From contig NC_088780.1 of NCBI RefSeq assembly GCF_958450345.1, positions 47,298,033 to 47,362,032 of the forward strand: a stretch of 64,000 bases of DNA, written 5' to 3'. Below, piece by piece: positions 23,045 to 34,190 of the stretch. Position numbers and translations under genes: made by a program. The notes beneath the pieces are model-generated. The model was not told the DNA's origin. It saw only the letters and a program-made list of their open reading frames with translations, and did not search any database. How positions within the stretch are numbered: the stretch's first letter is position 1; every line of letters starts with the position of its first letter. Origin of the DNA: Calliphora vicina. Taxonomy: Eukaryota > Arthropoda > Insecta > Diptera > Calliphoridae.

Positions 23045-23323
23045 AAATTACAAAAGTTTTTCTATTTCAAACTGTTGTTTTAGAGTAAAGCTTTTTTTTA
23101 TTAATAATTTTAACATTCGAAATGAATTCTAGAGAAAAGTTCTGAAGCATTACTAGCCACTAAACTGGTTACTTGCATACAGGTGGTATTTCATTGAACT
23201 AAACTTGCTCCGTTTCCGGTACAAATAATGATAAATTTTCTATCAAAACAGATAACAGAAATTCATTGATAAATTCTGTACTATTAATATGGCCGATTTT
23301 CACTTGTCACAAGTTAAGTATGT

Positions 23324-24231
23324 ACAGCTGCGACTAAAAAATAGCTTCACCCCCCAAAAAACCCCCATCATATTTAGTGGATGTTGTAGTATATTTTAGA
23401 TTGTATTCGAGTCTGACGTATAAGCGAGAACCTTTTCCACCAAATATGACAAATTTACTCTCATCTGTCCATAAAATATTCTTCCACTTTTGGACTGGCC
23501 AATTTTGATGTTCCTTTGCGAACTTCATGCGCTTGGCAATATTTCGAGCATTTAAAAGATGGGCCATTCTTGAACTGCACGCTTTTAAATTATGTTCTCT
23601 AAGACATGTGCGAACTGTTTGTACTGTCGCAGTTATATTCAGGTCCTTTATTAGTTCGGTTACAGCTTTGAAAGGATCCTTTTTGCTCTCGCTGATCAAA
23701 CTTTTGGCGTGAAGGGGGCTCAGAACTTGTTTTCTTCCACGTCTTTCAGCCTTTTCTTTATAATAAATTGCGTTGTGAATAATTTTTTTCGAAAACCCAA
23801 CCAATCGACCAACTTCTCTCTAAAATTTTGCATCCGATATTAGTTTATTGAATTTTTTACGTTTCTCCGCACTACAGCCTTTTCCACGATCCATTTTATT
23901 TATAATATTAGCTTTTTGTTAAACTTTATGATCGAAATGTTAAAGTAATTTTGCGAAACTATTTTATTTTTCGTCATTTTGTAGTAATTTTTACTTTAAA
24001 TTGCTAAAAAAAATTGCAGTAACAATTCCAAGAGAAGTACCACATTTTTAATATAGGGGAAATGCTAAGCTATGTATTAAATATCAACATTTGAAAAAAT
24101 ACCAACACTAATTATGTATGTATGTATGTTAATAAACAAAAATTCACATAGATTTTCCTCAGTATATTTTTTGCTGCAAAATACTTATTAATTTATCAAT
24201 TCGTCCCTTTTCGTTTATTCGCCCCACTGTT
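23324..24231 (-). pseudogene. Tc1-type transposon, internally deleted
   Basis: Minus strand. The start is near 23893 (MDRGKGCSAEKRKK), followed by a stop in the N-terminal helix-turn-helix region, then an open frame to 23334. That frame contains GFSKKIIHNAI, a GRK-type AT-hook (ERRGRKQVLSP) and a second DNA-binding helix (TVQTVRTCLREH). The first catalytic aspartate is in ILWTDESKFVIFG. Just after the TTTSTKYDGG block, where family members continue with a long catalytic C-terminus, the sequence runs straight into the putative left terminus (acagctgcgactaaaaa at 23324). The second aspartate and the glutamate of the DDE triad are therefore deleted. A possible right terminus is cagtggggcgaataaacg, inverted, at about 24214-24231; the inverted match is weak. 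Confidence 0.75.
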
Positions 24232-24990
24232 CACAAGTATGAGACAAAAATCATAATAAAAAGCATAAAACACAAATTGTGTTAACAAAATTTACCAACC
24301 AAAACCATAAACATTTTCATTCTTTATTATTATGTTTATTTTTTCAGCTTTTTTTTTTCGTTTTTATTACGGAATTTTATGTCAAATTAAGGGAACACAC
24401 ACATGCTCACCTCATATGGATACGAAATTGAACGAAGTAACAAGTAAGAATGTTGGAGTCGACTGTGATGGATCATAAATAATCAGTATATTGAAACTTT
24501 CATAATGTACCTATAATTAATTCTTGAGAATTGTTCCGGTTTGTTCCAAGCATATCGTAAAATTACTGTAATGTATTCGATCATAATAAAAAACGGTTCA
24601 AATGACATAAAAGAAAAATACAAACAAATCAATTAAAAAATTATGTGTTAAATTTAACGAAAAGTTCAAACATACATGACAAATATTTAAATTTGTTATT
24701 TATTTTAAAAACTCTTTTTGCTTGTGATAATTCAAGAAAAATATTTAGTTTTTCTTATGCTGTTTGGTCTTACAAAACACTTGTAAGAGTAACCAAGTAC
24801 AAATATTTTAAATGTAAAGCTTTCTTGGGAACCTAAGGACTGAGATCGAAAAAACCTTAACACACATTTTTCATTTAAACTTTTAACCTAAGTATTATTT
24901 GATTTTTTTTGGATCAAGTTACCTTAGTAAAGCATATCAGTTATTATGTTTAATATCAATTATGTTCATTTGTTGTTATTATTAAATATT
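24232..24990. other. Gap without recognisable features
   Basis: A+T-rich. Contains acaagtaagaatgttggagt near 24440, which resembles the first bases of an inverted family A terminus but does not continue as one. Confidence 0.45.
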
Positions 24991-24994
24991 TTCA

Positions 24995-25765
24995 GCAAAA
25001 CCCAACTTGGTCCTACAAAAAATTGATAGAAAACCTGGCTCAGATAGAAGGAATGGTCCATATGATGTTTCTAAAGCAAATAAATAGCTCGCAGCACATC
25101 CGGTTGGAAAGCAGTCCGGTTAGCTCAGTACTCGCACTATTTGGTACAAAAAGTTAAAGCCAATGCAGGTATAAAAACATACAAGGCTCAAAAAGTTCCT
25201 GACAGGAACTCTGCTAAAAATTTAGAGGCCAAGGACAGAGCACGGAAATTGAAGTCAAATTTTACAAAAATAAATATAGCTGCAGCATAATGACGAAACG
25301 TATGTTCTGGAAAATTTTTCGCAGCTTCCGGGACAATATTTTTATGTTTCTGATGTTCTAGGGGATGTTGTAGAAAAGTCTAGGATATGGGCAGAAAATT
25401 TTTCCAAAAAGATCTTGGTATGTCAAGCAATATGCAGTTGCGGCAAAAGAAGCCAAAGAATTGTTATAAATGACTCTATAAATACCGAAATTTACATCAA
25501 GGAATGAGGAAAAGAGGATTCTTCCATTCATAAGACTTCTTAAGATGTCCACTTATTTTTGGTCTGTCACTATGGTAAGCAAGGTCTTGAGTGCTACATA
25601 AACAATAATATTGAATTTGTACCAAAAGAGGCAAATCCTCCAAACTGCCTGGAGCTAAGGATAGTTGAGAGATATTGGGCTCTTGTTAAAAGAGACTTGA
25701 GGAGCATAAAAAAGGTATCCAAAAGTGTGGTTGATTTTAAACGAAGATGAACTATCTGTTCGAAC
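24995..25765 (+). pseudogene. Tc1/mariner-superfamily transposase relic (possibly DD37E type)
   Basis: Plus-strand fragments in shifting frames: LVQKVKANAGIKTYKAQKVP and EAKDRARKLKSNF (DNA-binding and linker region); DETYVLENFSQLPGQYFYVS (first catalytic aspartate); WAENFSKKILVCQAICSCGK and RSQRIVINDSINTEIYIKE; then CHYGKQGLECYINNNIEFVP and ANPPNCLELRIVERYWALVK with the third acidic residue. The segment that should hold the second catalytic aspartate just before CHYGK is missing. In relatives I would count about 37 residues between it and the final glutamate, which suggests the ITmD37E group; that is inference. It is a separate family from the Tc1 relic at 23.3 kb. Confidence 0.7.
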
Positions 25766-25996
25766 ATAGATACAGAAAACACTATAAACATACATAGATG
25801 ATACATAGGACCTAAGTAGGTAGTAAAATATCCAGACCATGCAGGCTCAGGTGCGGCAGATAAAAAAAATTAAAAATTGTCACGGCAATATAAATGCCCT
25901 AAATACTGTCTGTATAAATTTTCATAAAAATCGGACAACGGAGTCTGTGGTCTGCCATTAATGGGTTAAAGTTTTTTTTTCAAAATGGGCCCTTTT

Positions 25997-26742
25997 TATA
26001 CCCTACACCTCAATAGTGGGGAGGGTATAATGCGTTTGTGCAGATGTGTGTAACGCCCAAAAATATTAGTCTAACACCCACCTTAAAGTATACCGATCGA
26101 CTTAGAATCACTTTCTGAGTCGATTAAACGATGTCCATCCGTCCGTCTGGCTGGTTGGCTGGTTGTCCATGTAAACCTTGTGCGCAGAGTACAGGTCGCA
26201 ATTTTGAAGATATTTCTATAAAATTTGGTGCATATAATTTTTTCGGCCAAGGACGAAGCCTATTGAAACTGGCTGAAATCGGTCCATTATTTATCCTAGC
26301 CCCCATACAAATGTCCTTCCGAAATTGGACTTTATCGGTCATAAATGCTTACTTTATACATGTATCTACACAAAATTCGCTCCAAATAAGTTTTATATAT
26401 ACAAAATTCATGTCACCAAATTTTGTTACGATCGGTCCATAATTAGTCATAGCTCCCATATAGACCCGCTTCCGAAAATCACTTTAACGTGCATAAATCG
26501 CTTAAAAATGTTGGTATACTCACAAAATTCAACATAGTAAACTTCCATATAGACATAAGTCACACGACCAATTTAATGGTGGTCGGTCCATAATTGGTCA
26601 TAGCCCCCATATAAGGCCCACTTCCGAAAATCACTCAAAAATATAAATTATTGAAATTTTAAAAGAAAAATGTTTTTGCTCTTTTACTTAGTGCAGGGTA
26701 TTATATGGTCGGGCTTGACCGACCATACTTTCTTACTTGTTT
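25997..26742 (+). mobile_element. Family A (DINE-1/Helentron-like) element, complete, A6
   Basis: Begins TATACCCTACACCTCAATAG and ends TTTCTTACTTGTTT. It has the 5' hairpin pair ataccct/agggtat, a shortened ccgtccgtctggctgg tract (26140-26160), two internal units and the 3' hairpin tatggtcgggcttgaccgac. It is close in sequence to the copy at 14416. Confidence 0.8.
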
Positions 26743-26744
26743 AT

Positions 26745-26975
26745 TTTTTTTTCCCTCAAAAGAAAGCTTAGGTCTTTGCCTTGAAGACCTTTTTTATCGC
26801 TTAGTGGGATGCCAGTTGGATATCTATCAAGATAAGTATTTTGTAACTCAAAACATAAAATTTTTGAGTTAAAACATTTATTTTAATATATATCCCTCTC
26901 GAATCCCACTACGAGACCGATCGGAGGACATCGATTTTAAAAATTGGTTTACTTGACTTGAAATCCTTCATATGT
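26745..26975 (-). repeat. Family F repeat, inverted or rearranged partial copy
   Basis: Contains agaaagcttaggtctt, atcgcttagtgggatgc, ggatatctatcaagataagt and attttgtaactcaaaac (inverse of 1430-1500). After it comes a direct-orientation stretch cgatcggaggacatcgattt to catatgtata, so the copy is rearranged relative to 1411-2190. Confidence 0.55.
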
Positions 26976-27180
26976 ATAAACGTAGATATGTAAAATCATT
27001 ATATGTTTTACTTATAAAGAGCTTATAAAGAGTGAGTCAAACTAAACTTATACACACCATTCCAGGCAATACTTATCCTTGGTCCAACAAATTATTATTT
27101 TATTAATCACATTAGCTTTTAAAAAGATATTATCTGTTCTAAATCATTCATTTACAACTGTTATTTCGGTAAAAATGGTC

Positions 27181-27795
27181 TCAGAATATTAAATACGAAA
27201 TTTTGATAAAAAACTGTTCAAATTCCGAAGGGCGTAGGGGCGACATATTCGAAAAATAGGATATATTTTTTAAACTAAGATGTTCTCCGTAAAGATACCT
27301 TTCAGAACAACATAAAATTGTTATATGTTCTTAAAGAAAGTTTTTTTAATAAAAAAAGAGTTTTCAGCAAAAATCTACTATTTTTTGAATTTTTAAATTG
27401 AAAATCGTTTATTTTTGGATCCATAATTGTTATTGCTCTGAAGTCTCTTGTATATTATTAGTAATTTAGTTGTCTAACTATCGAAAGTCTATTCGGTTAA
27501 AAAGTACGCCCTATATTTTTAAAAAAGCTAAAATAATTTCAATTTCAATTTTCAAATACCTATAACTTGGAAATTATAAGAGATAAATAGCACAACCAAG
27601 ATTTTTCAAGACCTAGCCAAGCGCTTTCCAAAAATATAAAAATCTTTGAAAGTGGAAGGGAAGGAATCCTACTTTGAGCAGCCATACAGGCCGCCCTTAG
27701 AGCATTTAAATTAAACTCGAATACTCCTTGGCTACTCCCACGTTCCGATCGGAAATGACAGATTTATTTCCAAAAAAATTTGATTCTGGCCACTG
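27181..27795 (-). repeat. Family C repeat, long uninterrupted copy
   Basis: Inverse of 10185-10600 plus 11344-11560: gaagggcgtaggggcgac, gttctccgtaaagatacct, agcaaaaatctactatttt, cgtttatttttggatcc, ataagagataaatagcacaa, ggctactcccacgttccga and atgacagatttatttcc. It lacks the family A insertion, so it serves as the empty-site reference. DNA from 26976 to 27180 shows nothing. Confidence 0.7.
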
Positions 27796-27974
27796 TGCTG
27801 TACTAATACGAAATCTTTTTTGATTTCATTGTAGTTTTTTCAATTATAAGAACTTCCGATTTCCTTCCGCTTTTACAATCGCACTCAGGATTCCGTATTG
27901 CGATTGTAGTGACATACTTAAACCAGCCAACAAAACTACATAAAATTCAGCTTTCAATGCAAAAACATTTACCC

Positions 27975-28325
27975 CCGTATTTATAAACAAATTTTAAATT
28001 TAAACAATTTTTTAAAGCAAAATTTCCATACAAAGTTTGATTTTAACCCTTTAATGCATATTGTTGCCAATTGCCTACATTCCAGTTCTACTTAATTTTA
28101 GACGAACATAAGCTTGATACTAATTCAGATTCTCCTTCAGCAAAATCAAATGGAGTACGAAAAGTTTCAGCTAAATAAATTCTAAATCAAACTAAAGCTA
28201 AAGTAAATATAATAAATAAAAATCAACTAAATATTTGATACGTTATAGAAAAATAAAAATAAAAATCATACATTTAAGGGTTAAAATTTTGTTTAAATTT
28301 TAAAATTGTTTATGAATAAGGCCTT
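27975..28325. repeat. Possible MITE-like inverted repeat around a piggyBac-like MITE
   Basis: Left cgtatttataaacaaatttt and right (inverted) cttattcataaacaatttta are similar over about 30 bp. The piggyBac-like MITE at 28047 lies between them. No target duplication was identified. Confidence 0.4.
28047..28280. mobile_element. piggyBac-like MITE, 234 bp, TTAA flanks
   Basis: Flanked by TTAA at 28043-28046 and 28281-28284. Ends are CCCTTTAATGCATA (left) and, inverted, CCCTTAAATGTATG (right). TTAA targets and CCC-starting inverted ends are diagnostic of the piggyBac superfamily. No transposase is encoded. Confidence 0.65.
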
Positions 28326-28369
28326 TAAGTTTTAACCAGGTTTTTTTTATATTGTTTATCCGTTACGTA

Positions 28370-29384
28370 TAGGGTTTGGGGTTTCCCGGATATTTTTATT
28401 TCCCGGGAAACGGGAATGAAAAATATACTTCTTTTCAACTAGAAAAGTAAGTGAAGGAGAATATTATTTTACAAAATTGTTTCATTTTATTAACAGAAAA
28501 TGAAAAACAATACATTACAATTCAATTCTATTAACATAAAAAAAAAATGTTGGATAAAATATTTGGAGATCATTTGTTACTATAAAATTAAATAGTAATT
28601 AAATATGGTATTCATGATGTAGAGCTCTAGTCCTTGTAGTAGAGCAAAAGAGCAATTAAGTGTCAATTTTATAAATTGTGAATGATTGTGAATATCGCTA
28701 TTATTTCATATAAATAATGTTATATGTTCGTCATAGAACTATTTCTTTTTTAAAAAATTGAGTTTTCAAAATGCATTCAGTAAGTCATTTGACGATTTCT
28801 TATTTTAGTGGCAAAGTTTCCAGACACCGAGAAAACTCTTTCGCTTTAAACAGGTGGTGGCTTTATCATTATTAAAGTATTATAAAGACAATCTAAATTT
28901 TTTCTCCGATTGCTACTTGCTTCAAATAATTCCTGCTTAAAACGACTTTCAGCATTTGATTTTAAATGTTTAGGATTTTCTTTTTCAATATTGATTGAAT
29001 TATCATCGGTTTAAACATTGCGGTCAAATAGGCGTATGTATGAACATTGTCTTCTTGTATTATAATTTAGCTTATTATGTTGTGAAGTTATTAGGAAATT
29101 TACATAAGTCTGCTGTTATATTGTTTTACATTTTATTGCAAGAACTATTTTTTGAGAAATCGTAGAATTTTTAGATAACAGCTGTTCATAAAGAGTGTTC
29201 ATCATAGCAAAATGTCGGCTTAATGCTTCTACTGTATCCTTAATGGGGTTTAAAACCTCCACTAATATTTGGAACAAGCCATTCATCAAACAGAGATGTT
29301 ATATTTAAATGTATTAAAGTATTTTTAATTAATTTTAAATTTCCCGGGATTTCCCGGGCGAGAATTCCCGGACCTCAAACCCTA
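28370..29384 (-). mobile_element. hAT element relic with transposase C-terminus
   Basis: Perfect 8-bp duplication GTTACGTA (28362-28369 and 29385-29392). Inverted ends TAGGGTTTGGGGT and TAGGGTTTGAGGT are each followed by several ttcccggg motifs. On the minus strand at about 28780-28960 a broken frame reads SNRRKNLDCLYNTL, then after a short gap SERVFSVSGNFATKIRNRQM. That is the conserved hAT C-terminal dimerisation motif (SERVFSVxGNFxTKxRNR). A stop lies just before SERVF. Decayed upstream coding sequence extends towards 29280. This is therefore a decayed hAT transposon about 1.0 kb long, too short for a full transposase. The DNA from 27796 to 28042 has no feature. Confidence 0.85.
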
Positions 29385-29392
29385 GTTACGTA

Positions 29393-31640
29393 TCACAAAG
29401 TGCCAATAGATGTTTTCAATTTAGCCTATCGTAGGATATTGTCATGATAAAATGACAGGTCCTTTTCATATAAACCAAAATCGGTCTCTACTCTTGTGGA
29501 ATCAATCACGGTCCAGTTCTGTGTTGGTTCAATACCCTCTAGAAAATACACATAAATACAGTACAATATATTGTCGATGTTGTACAAACAACATGACAAA
29601 ATCAACGTACTCCCCATTTCGTTGAGAGTGATTATAGGAAAATGTCATTTAAATTAAATCAATTGTAGATTATTTGACACAGAGGAGGTAGTACATGTCC
29701 GTCCAAGCCTTTTGTCAGACTTTGTTTCTATTTATAATGCAAAAGCAAAAACAACAAAACATATCAAATGATGTATTTATTTGTTATGCAAAGCACATAA
29801 AGAACACAATGCGTATGTAAATATACACAATTGTATCGTTGTATACTTACTACACTGTAGAGTCGTAAGTATGTTTGTAAGTAGTTGTTGATACTTAAAT
29901 ACTTTGTGTATATTAGGCGTGTTATTATTAGTGACAGCATTAGCATAATGGATTTGACACTCTCTGAATTAAATTGTATTAAATAAAAGATTTAGTTTTT
30001 TTTTTTAGTTTTTCTTTATTTGTTTTATTATTCTGTGGCTGCACATGTATGATTTACAAAATGTGGGCATAACGAAAAACAGTACATGAGAATTTTTATT
30101 TTGTATGCTATTTTTAAAACAACTTTGTATAGGATTTATTTTTTATTTTTTGTTAAAAATAACAATAACAATTACGAGTAGTTGAATATTTGTTCATTTC
30201 TTTTGTTTTATTCAATAATTGTGTTCTCTTTGTTGTTAAAACAAGTCATACATGGTTATAATTTACAATTTATGTTGGTGATTTACGATGTGAATGAAAA
30301 TTTTCGACATGATATGGGGGTATTGGTACAATCTTAAGATAGGGAAAAAAATCGTAAACGTTTTCTGTAAAAAAAATGTTTGTACAAACATTTTAAATGT
30401 TTACTTAACCATTTAAAACTATTGTTTTATAACTTACGTGCTTATTGCAAAAAAAGCGGATTGTTAATCTAGAATGACTCGCGTCACTTGGGTTGCTCCA
30501 CATTTAAAGTTTCTCATTAAGGTGTTTGAAAAATAGCACAATAACTATTAAATAAATCAAAGAAGAAACTCAGGGGTAGGGATATTAAAAACGTGTACAC
30601 AATTGCTTCATTAACTTGTTTTTAAATAATAAAATTTAAATAATGTATGGGAACTTTTTGAAAGAAATAAACTGAATACGTCTAATATTTATGCTACTGG
30701 TTATGAATAATTGAAAGGAAGGGTCATCGTATAGCAATTTGCTAAAAAGTATGCAGCATGTAATAATTCTGAAAAAAACTTATGTTTCAGAATCAAAGTT
30801 AGAAAGCGAATGTGTGTACAAAAGTTCTTGCACGATTCTAAGAAAATTTGTTATTACATGAAAATAATGAATCTGTGCAATCATAAAATATAATTGCCTA
30901 AATAAATAATAACCGAAAAAAATTTAATTTTATATTTGATAGTTGTTCTTTCAAAAATGATTTAATGCGTGACATACTAACTATTTAGCATCCTTTTTTT
31001 TCTAAATAACTATCAAGTGTTCAAATGCAAAATTGCACAACTCTTCTGTTTTCCAATTGAACATTTGGCAAACTTGTTGGCACCAAGATGCTGTCAACAG
31101 ATATTATAACTACTTAAACTGTTGTTTATATGCCTGAATGTCATTTACAAGTCTTTCAACAACTCATCAAAATATTCGAATGTCCCTGGTGTTTAAAACT
31201 CATTAAAAGGTTAAAAGAAGTCACAAACAATCAGTATCAATTGTAGATAATGCAGTCAATTATGATGAAAACGAAAAGTTGTTATTATTTTCTTGTACAA
31301 TTGATTGCAAAATGTATAATTAAGATAAATATTTTAATTGGATTTAGAATAATTTTATAAAGAGTAAAATAATTTTGTGTGAACTGATCCAAATTCTAAT
31401 TATTTCCACCAGCTAAATTTGCATAAATTCCTTGTGTTCTCGCGTCTTGTAAACAAAGTGCTATTATAAAAAGTATCGAAATAGGGTTGGCTTATTATAC
31501 AAGTCACTTTTCCAATGGATGGAAATTGTTAAATCGACCCCTCTTCCTACAAGGATTCTTGTTAATATCGTCCACCAATATACACACTTGCATTTGTACA
31601 ACCCGTGGTTAACGATGTATAGAGAATAGTAAATAGTAGG
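29393..31640. other. A+T-rich gap of about 2.2 kb
   Basis: Poly-A and poly-T runs and no protein motif, terminal inverted repeat or clear tandem array. The short open frames at 29426-29946 are not supported. Confidence 0.5.
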
Positions 31641-31774
31641 GTGATCGTCCCGGTTTTTTTTTTTGCTATGGTCGGTTTCGGTTTTTTGAAAAGCTCACAT
31701 TTTGAATATTGAAGAAACCGAGATTTTCTCCTCGAATAGCCGGTTTTTTCTAAAAGTGTGTTTTTATGAGTTCT

Positions 31775-31903
31775 AGGGCCATTATTACAACTTGCCTTTA
31801 AGTTCGAAATAGTAAAAGTTAACTTTAAGTAATAGAAAAAAGGTGCCCTTAAAGTTAACTTTTACTATTTCGACCTTAAAAGTAAGTTGTAATAATGGCC
31901 CTT
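31775..31903. mobile_element. Small palindromic MITE, 129 bp
   Basis: Arms of about 55 bp (agggccattattacaactt...gttaactttaag and the inverse cttaaagttaac...gtaataatggccct) around a short spacer. The arms are almost perfectly complementary. The flanking target duplication is unclear. Confidence 0.65.
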
Positions 31904-32770
31904 AGTGCATTAAAAATATTCAAAATCCAAAAATAAAAAAATAAAACAAATACTCCAACTTTTTTAGAAGACTTTTTATATTTAGAAAAGGTCACAAGTG
32001 ATCTTCAGATCACTGAAACTTACTTACTCAATCTAGTCTAGTTTTATAAAAACAAAACAAAAAAATCTAGATACTCCAAAGCATAGACAACAACTAGATA
32101 GGTAACTGAGAGCCAAAAACCTAAGTCTGTTGTCAAAAACCTAATTCATGAGAATGTATTGCATGTATTTTGTTATTGTATCACCCGTACGTGTGAAAAG
32201 AGAGTAATTTTTCCATATATATTACTCTCTCCTTCCGTTCTATGTGTTTATTCTATGCTCCAAAGCATTTAAACTGTGTTTTACTTATTCCTAAGAGATT
32301 ATTTTACCTTCATAAGGTCCTCAAATTTACTGACGTTAACGATCATCGGGATTTTTTTTAAAAAAACCTAACGTAGTTGTTGAAATTTGAAATTAAATTA
32401 AAGTCATAAAATACCAAAAATATCAACCACTCAATTTTAGAAAAAATTCAATTTTAATTTCAAATTTTACCCGAAGACCTTATGAAGGATAAGAAAAACA
32501 GTAGTTCAGCAAGTATGATGAAAAGAGACAGATATATTGTAGTGCTACCAAAGCTCTGAAAAAATGTAACTTAATTGTACTTAACAAAAGACCTTAAATC
32601 CAAACAAGATATTTTTTTGCCAAATTGTATTTCCAAAAACCTAACATAGTTGTCGACATTTGAAATGATATAAAATTCATAAAGTATCAAAATAGAAAAA
32701 ATTAAATATTAATTTCAAAATGGGACAAATTTGAACCGAAGGATAAAAGAAGTAATCAAAATGGTTTTAA

Positions 32771-32975
32771 CCCTCTAACCGACAAGGCTGCCTTTAGGCG
32801 GGTATGTTAAATGTATGTAATGCTGCTTTATTTTGTTATTTTACAATTTACTTATTGTGATAAACAAGAACGTGCACTTGTCTTTTGTTTGTTTTTATTC
32901 CAACGTATTTCTTTTATTTCAATCAATAAACTGGTATATTATTTTACCTCGAAATAAAATTGGCCGGTTAGAGGG
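32771..32975. mobile_element. piggyBac-like MITE, 205 bp, TTAA flanks
   Basis: TTAA at 32767-32770 and 32976-32979. Inverted ends are CCCTCTAACCG (left) and its exact inverse CGGTTAGAGGG (right). The interior is non-coding. The exact TTAA duplication with an 11-bp perfect inverted repeat makes piggyBac superfamily membership likely. Confidence 0.75.
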
Positions 32976-33419
32976 TTAATCACTTTTATTTTAATAAAAA
33001 AAACTTTTTTTCTTCTTATTTCAAGGCGTTTTAATATTTTTCCAAAAAAACCGGTTAACCGGTTATTATAAAAAACCGAAAAAGAAACCAGTTTATATTA
33101 AATTGCAATTTTTGGAAGAAACTGAAAACCGGTTCATCAGTTTTTAACACAATAGCAATAAAATGAGATATCGATCATAAAAATCTATTGATTATTTTCG
33201 AATTTATTCACAATTAAGTGAAGTCGCTCATTTTCACATAATTTTACTTTTTTTTGTTTCATATACATAAAATTGAGTAGTTAATAATCTTCTTTGATTG
33301 AATTTTGAAAATATTTTCGCCATGGTATGTACAAATTTTCACATATATATTGCGTTTTAATCGGCTGAGCAGTTTCGGAGTTATAATAACAAATTGTAGC
33401 AAAAAATATATTTTTTACG

Positions 33420-34190
33420 TGAAAATAACAAATTTTTTTGATTTAAAAAAATCATGAAAAATCGAAAACGTTTTCTTTGCACTTTGTACCCGCATGTTCA
33501 CTTTGTACCCGCATGCCCTGCGTGTTCCATTGTATACTGTATGTGGGATTTCAACAGTATTTTTTCTCAATGTATGTCCTAACCAGCTATATTTTCTCCT
33601 TTTTATTTCCATACCAATAGGGATTTGTGTAGTTCTTTCCAGTAAGTAAACGTTGCTGACAGTTTGAGGACAACATACTCTTAGAATGTATCGGAGACAT
33701 CTATTGATAAAGGTTTGTAACATTTTCGTTAATTCTTTTGTTACAAACCATGTCTTGCAGCCGTACAAGAGAGTTGATTTAACACACGAATCAAAAAGAC
33801 GTATTTTAGTTGGAATGTTAATTGAGTTGGACAGCCAGATCGTCCGTAGCATTACAAAACGGTTATCCGCATTGCTTTTGGTACCACCTTCCACATTGAT
33901 AACACTTTCAAGGTATTCACAAGTAGTTACATCATCTATTTCCTCTGCATTTATTGTAAGTTTTAAGATATTCTGTATATTAATCTTTATTAGGGTTGTC
34001 AAGACACGCACCGTACTTATTTGCTTTTTGCAGGACCTATTAGGTCGAAATCCTGCCTGTGCATCACGTGATCACAATATAGGACTCATTAAGTCCTATA
34101 TTCGATCTAGAATAATATTATTAAACATTTTGATCACCTGTGGTAGAAGATAGATTGCATGCCAATTATTGCAATTTTTGAAATTTCTTC
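33420..34190 (-). pseudogene. LINE reverse transcriptase relic (RTE-like), catalytic core deleted
   Basis: Minus strand. The upstream part (34190 to about 34011) reads NWHAIYLLPQVIKMFNNIIL and, after stops, AGFRPNRSCKKQISTVRVL, the conserved finger/palm region of LINE reverse transcriptases. It then passes directly into NAEEIDDVTTCEYLESVINV, TKIRLFDSCVKSTLLYGCKT, FINRCLRYILRVC and KYSWLGHTLRK, the thumb and C-terminal region. The palm segment with the catalytic FADD box, expected between TVRVL and EEIDD, is absent. The open frame 33415-34011 therefore spans a deletion junction and is not an intact domain. Clade assignment rests on the C-terminal layout and is tentative. Confidence 0.75.

Larger units (their letters stand above)
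31641..33170. repeat. Composite region bounded by cggttttt-rich sequence
   Basis: The left boundary has gtcccggttttttttttt and gtcggtttcggttttttga. The right boundary has aaaaaaaccggttaaccggt and gaaaaccggttcatcag. The motifs resemble those of the hAT-type element at 40827-42886, but no matching terminal repeats or 8-bp duplication were found. Three small elements lie inside. One, at about 32308-32492, has inverted ends ttcataaggtc...gaccttatgaa, and part of its middle recurs at 32585-32690. Confidence 0.4.

Noticed and set aside
33686..34153. 155-codon open frame on the plus strand
   Set aside because: It is antisense to the LINE reverse transcriptase relic, whose minus-strand translation has clear motifs.
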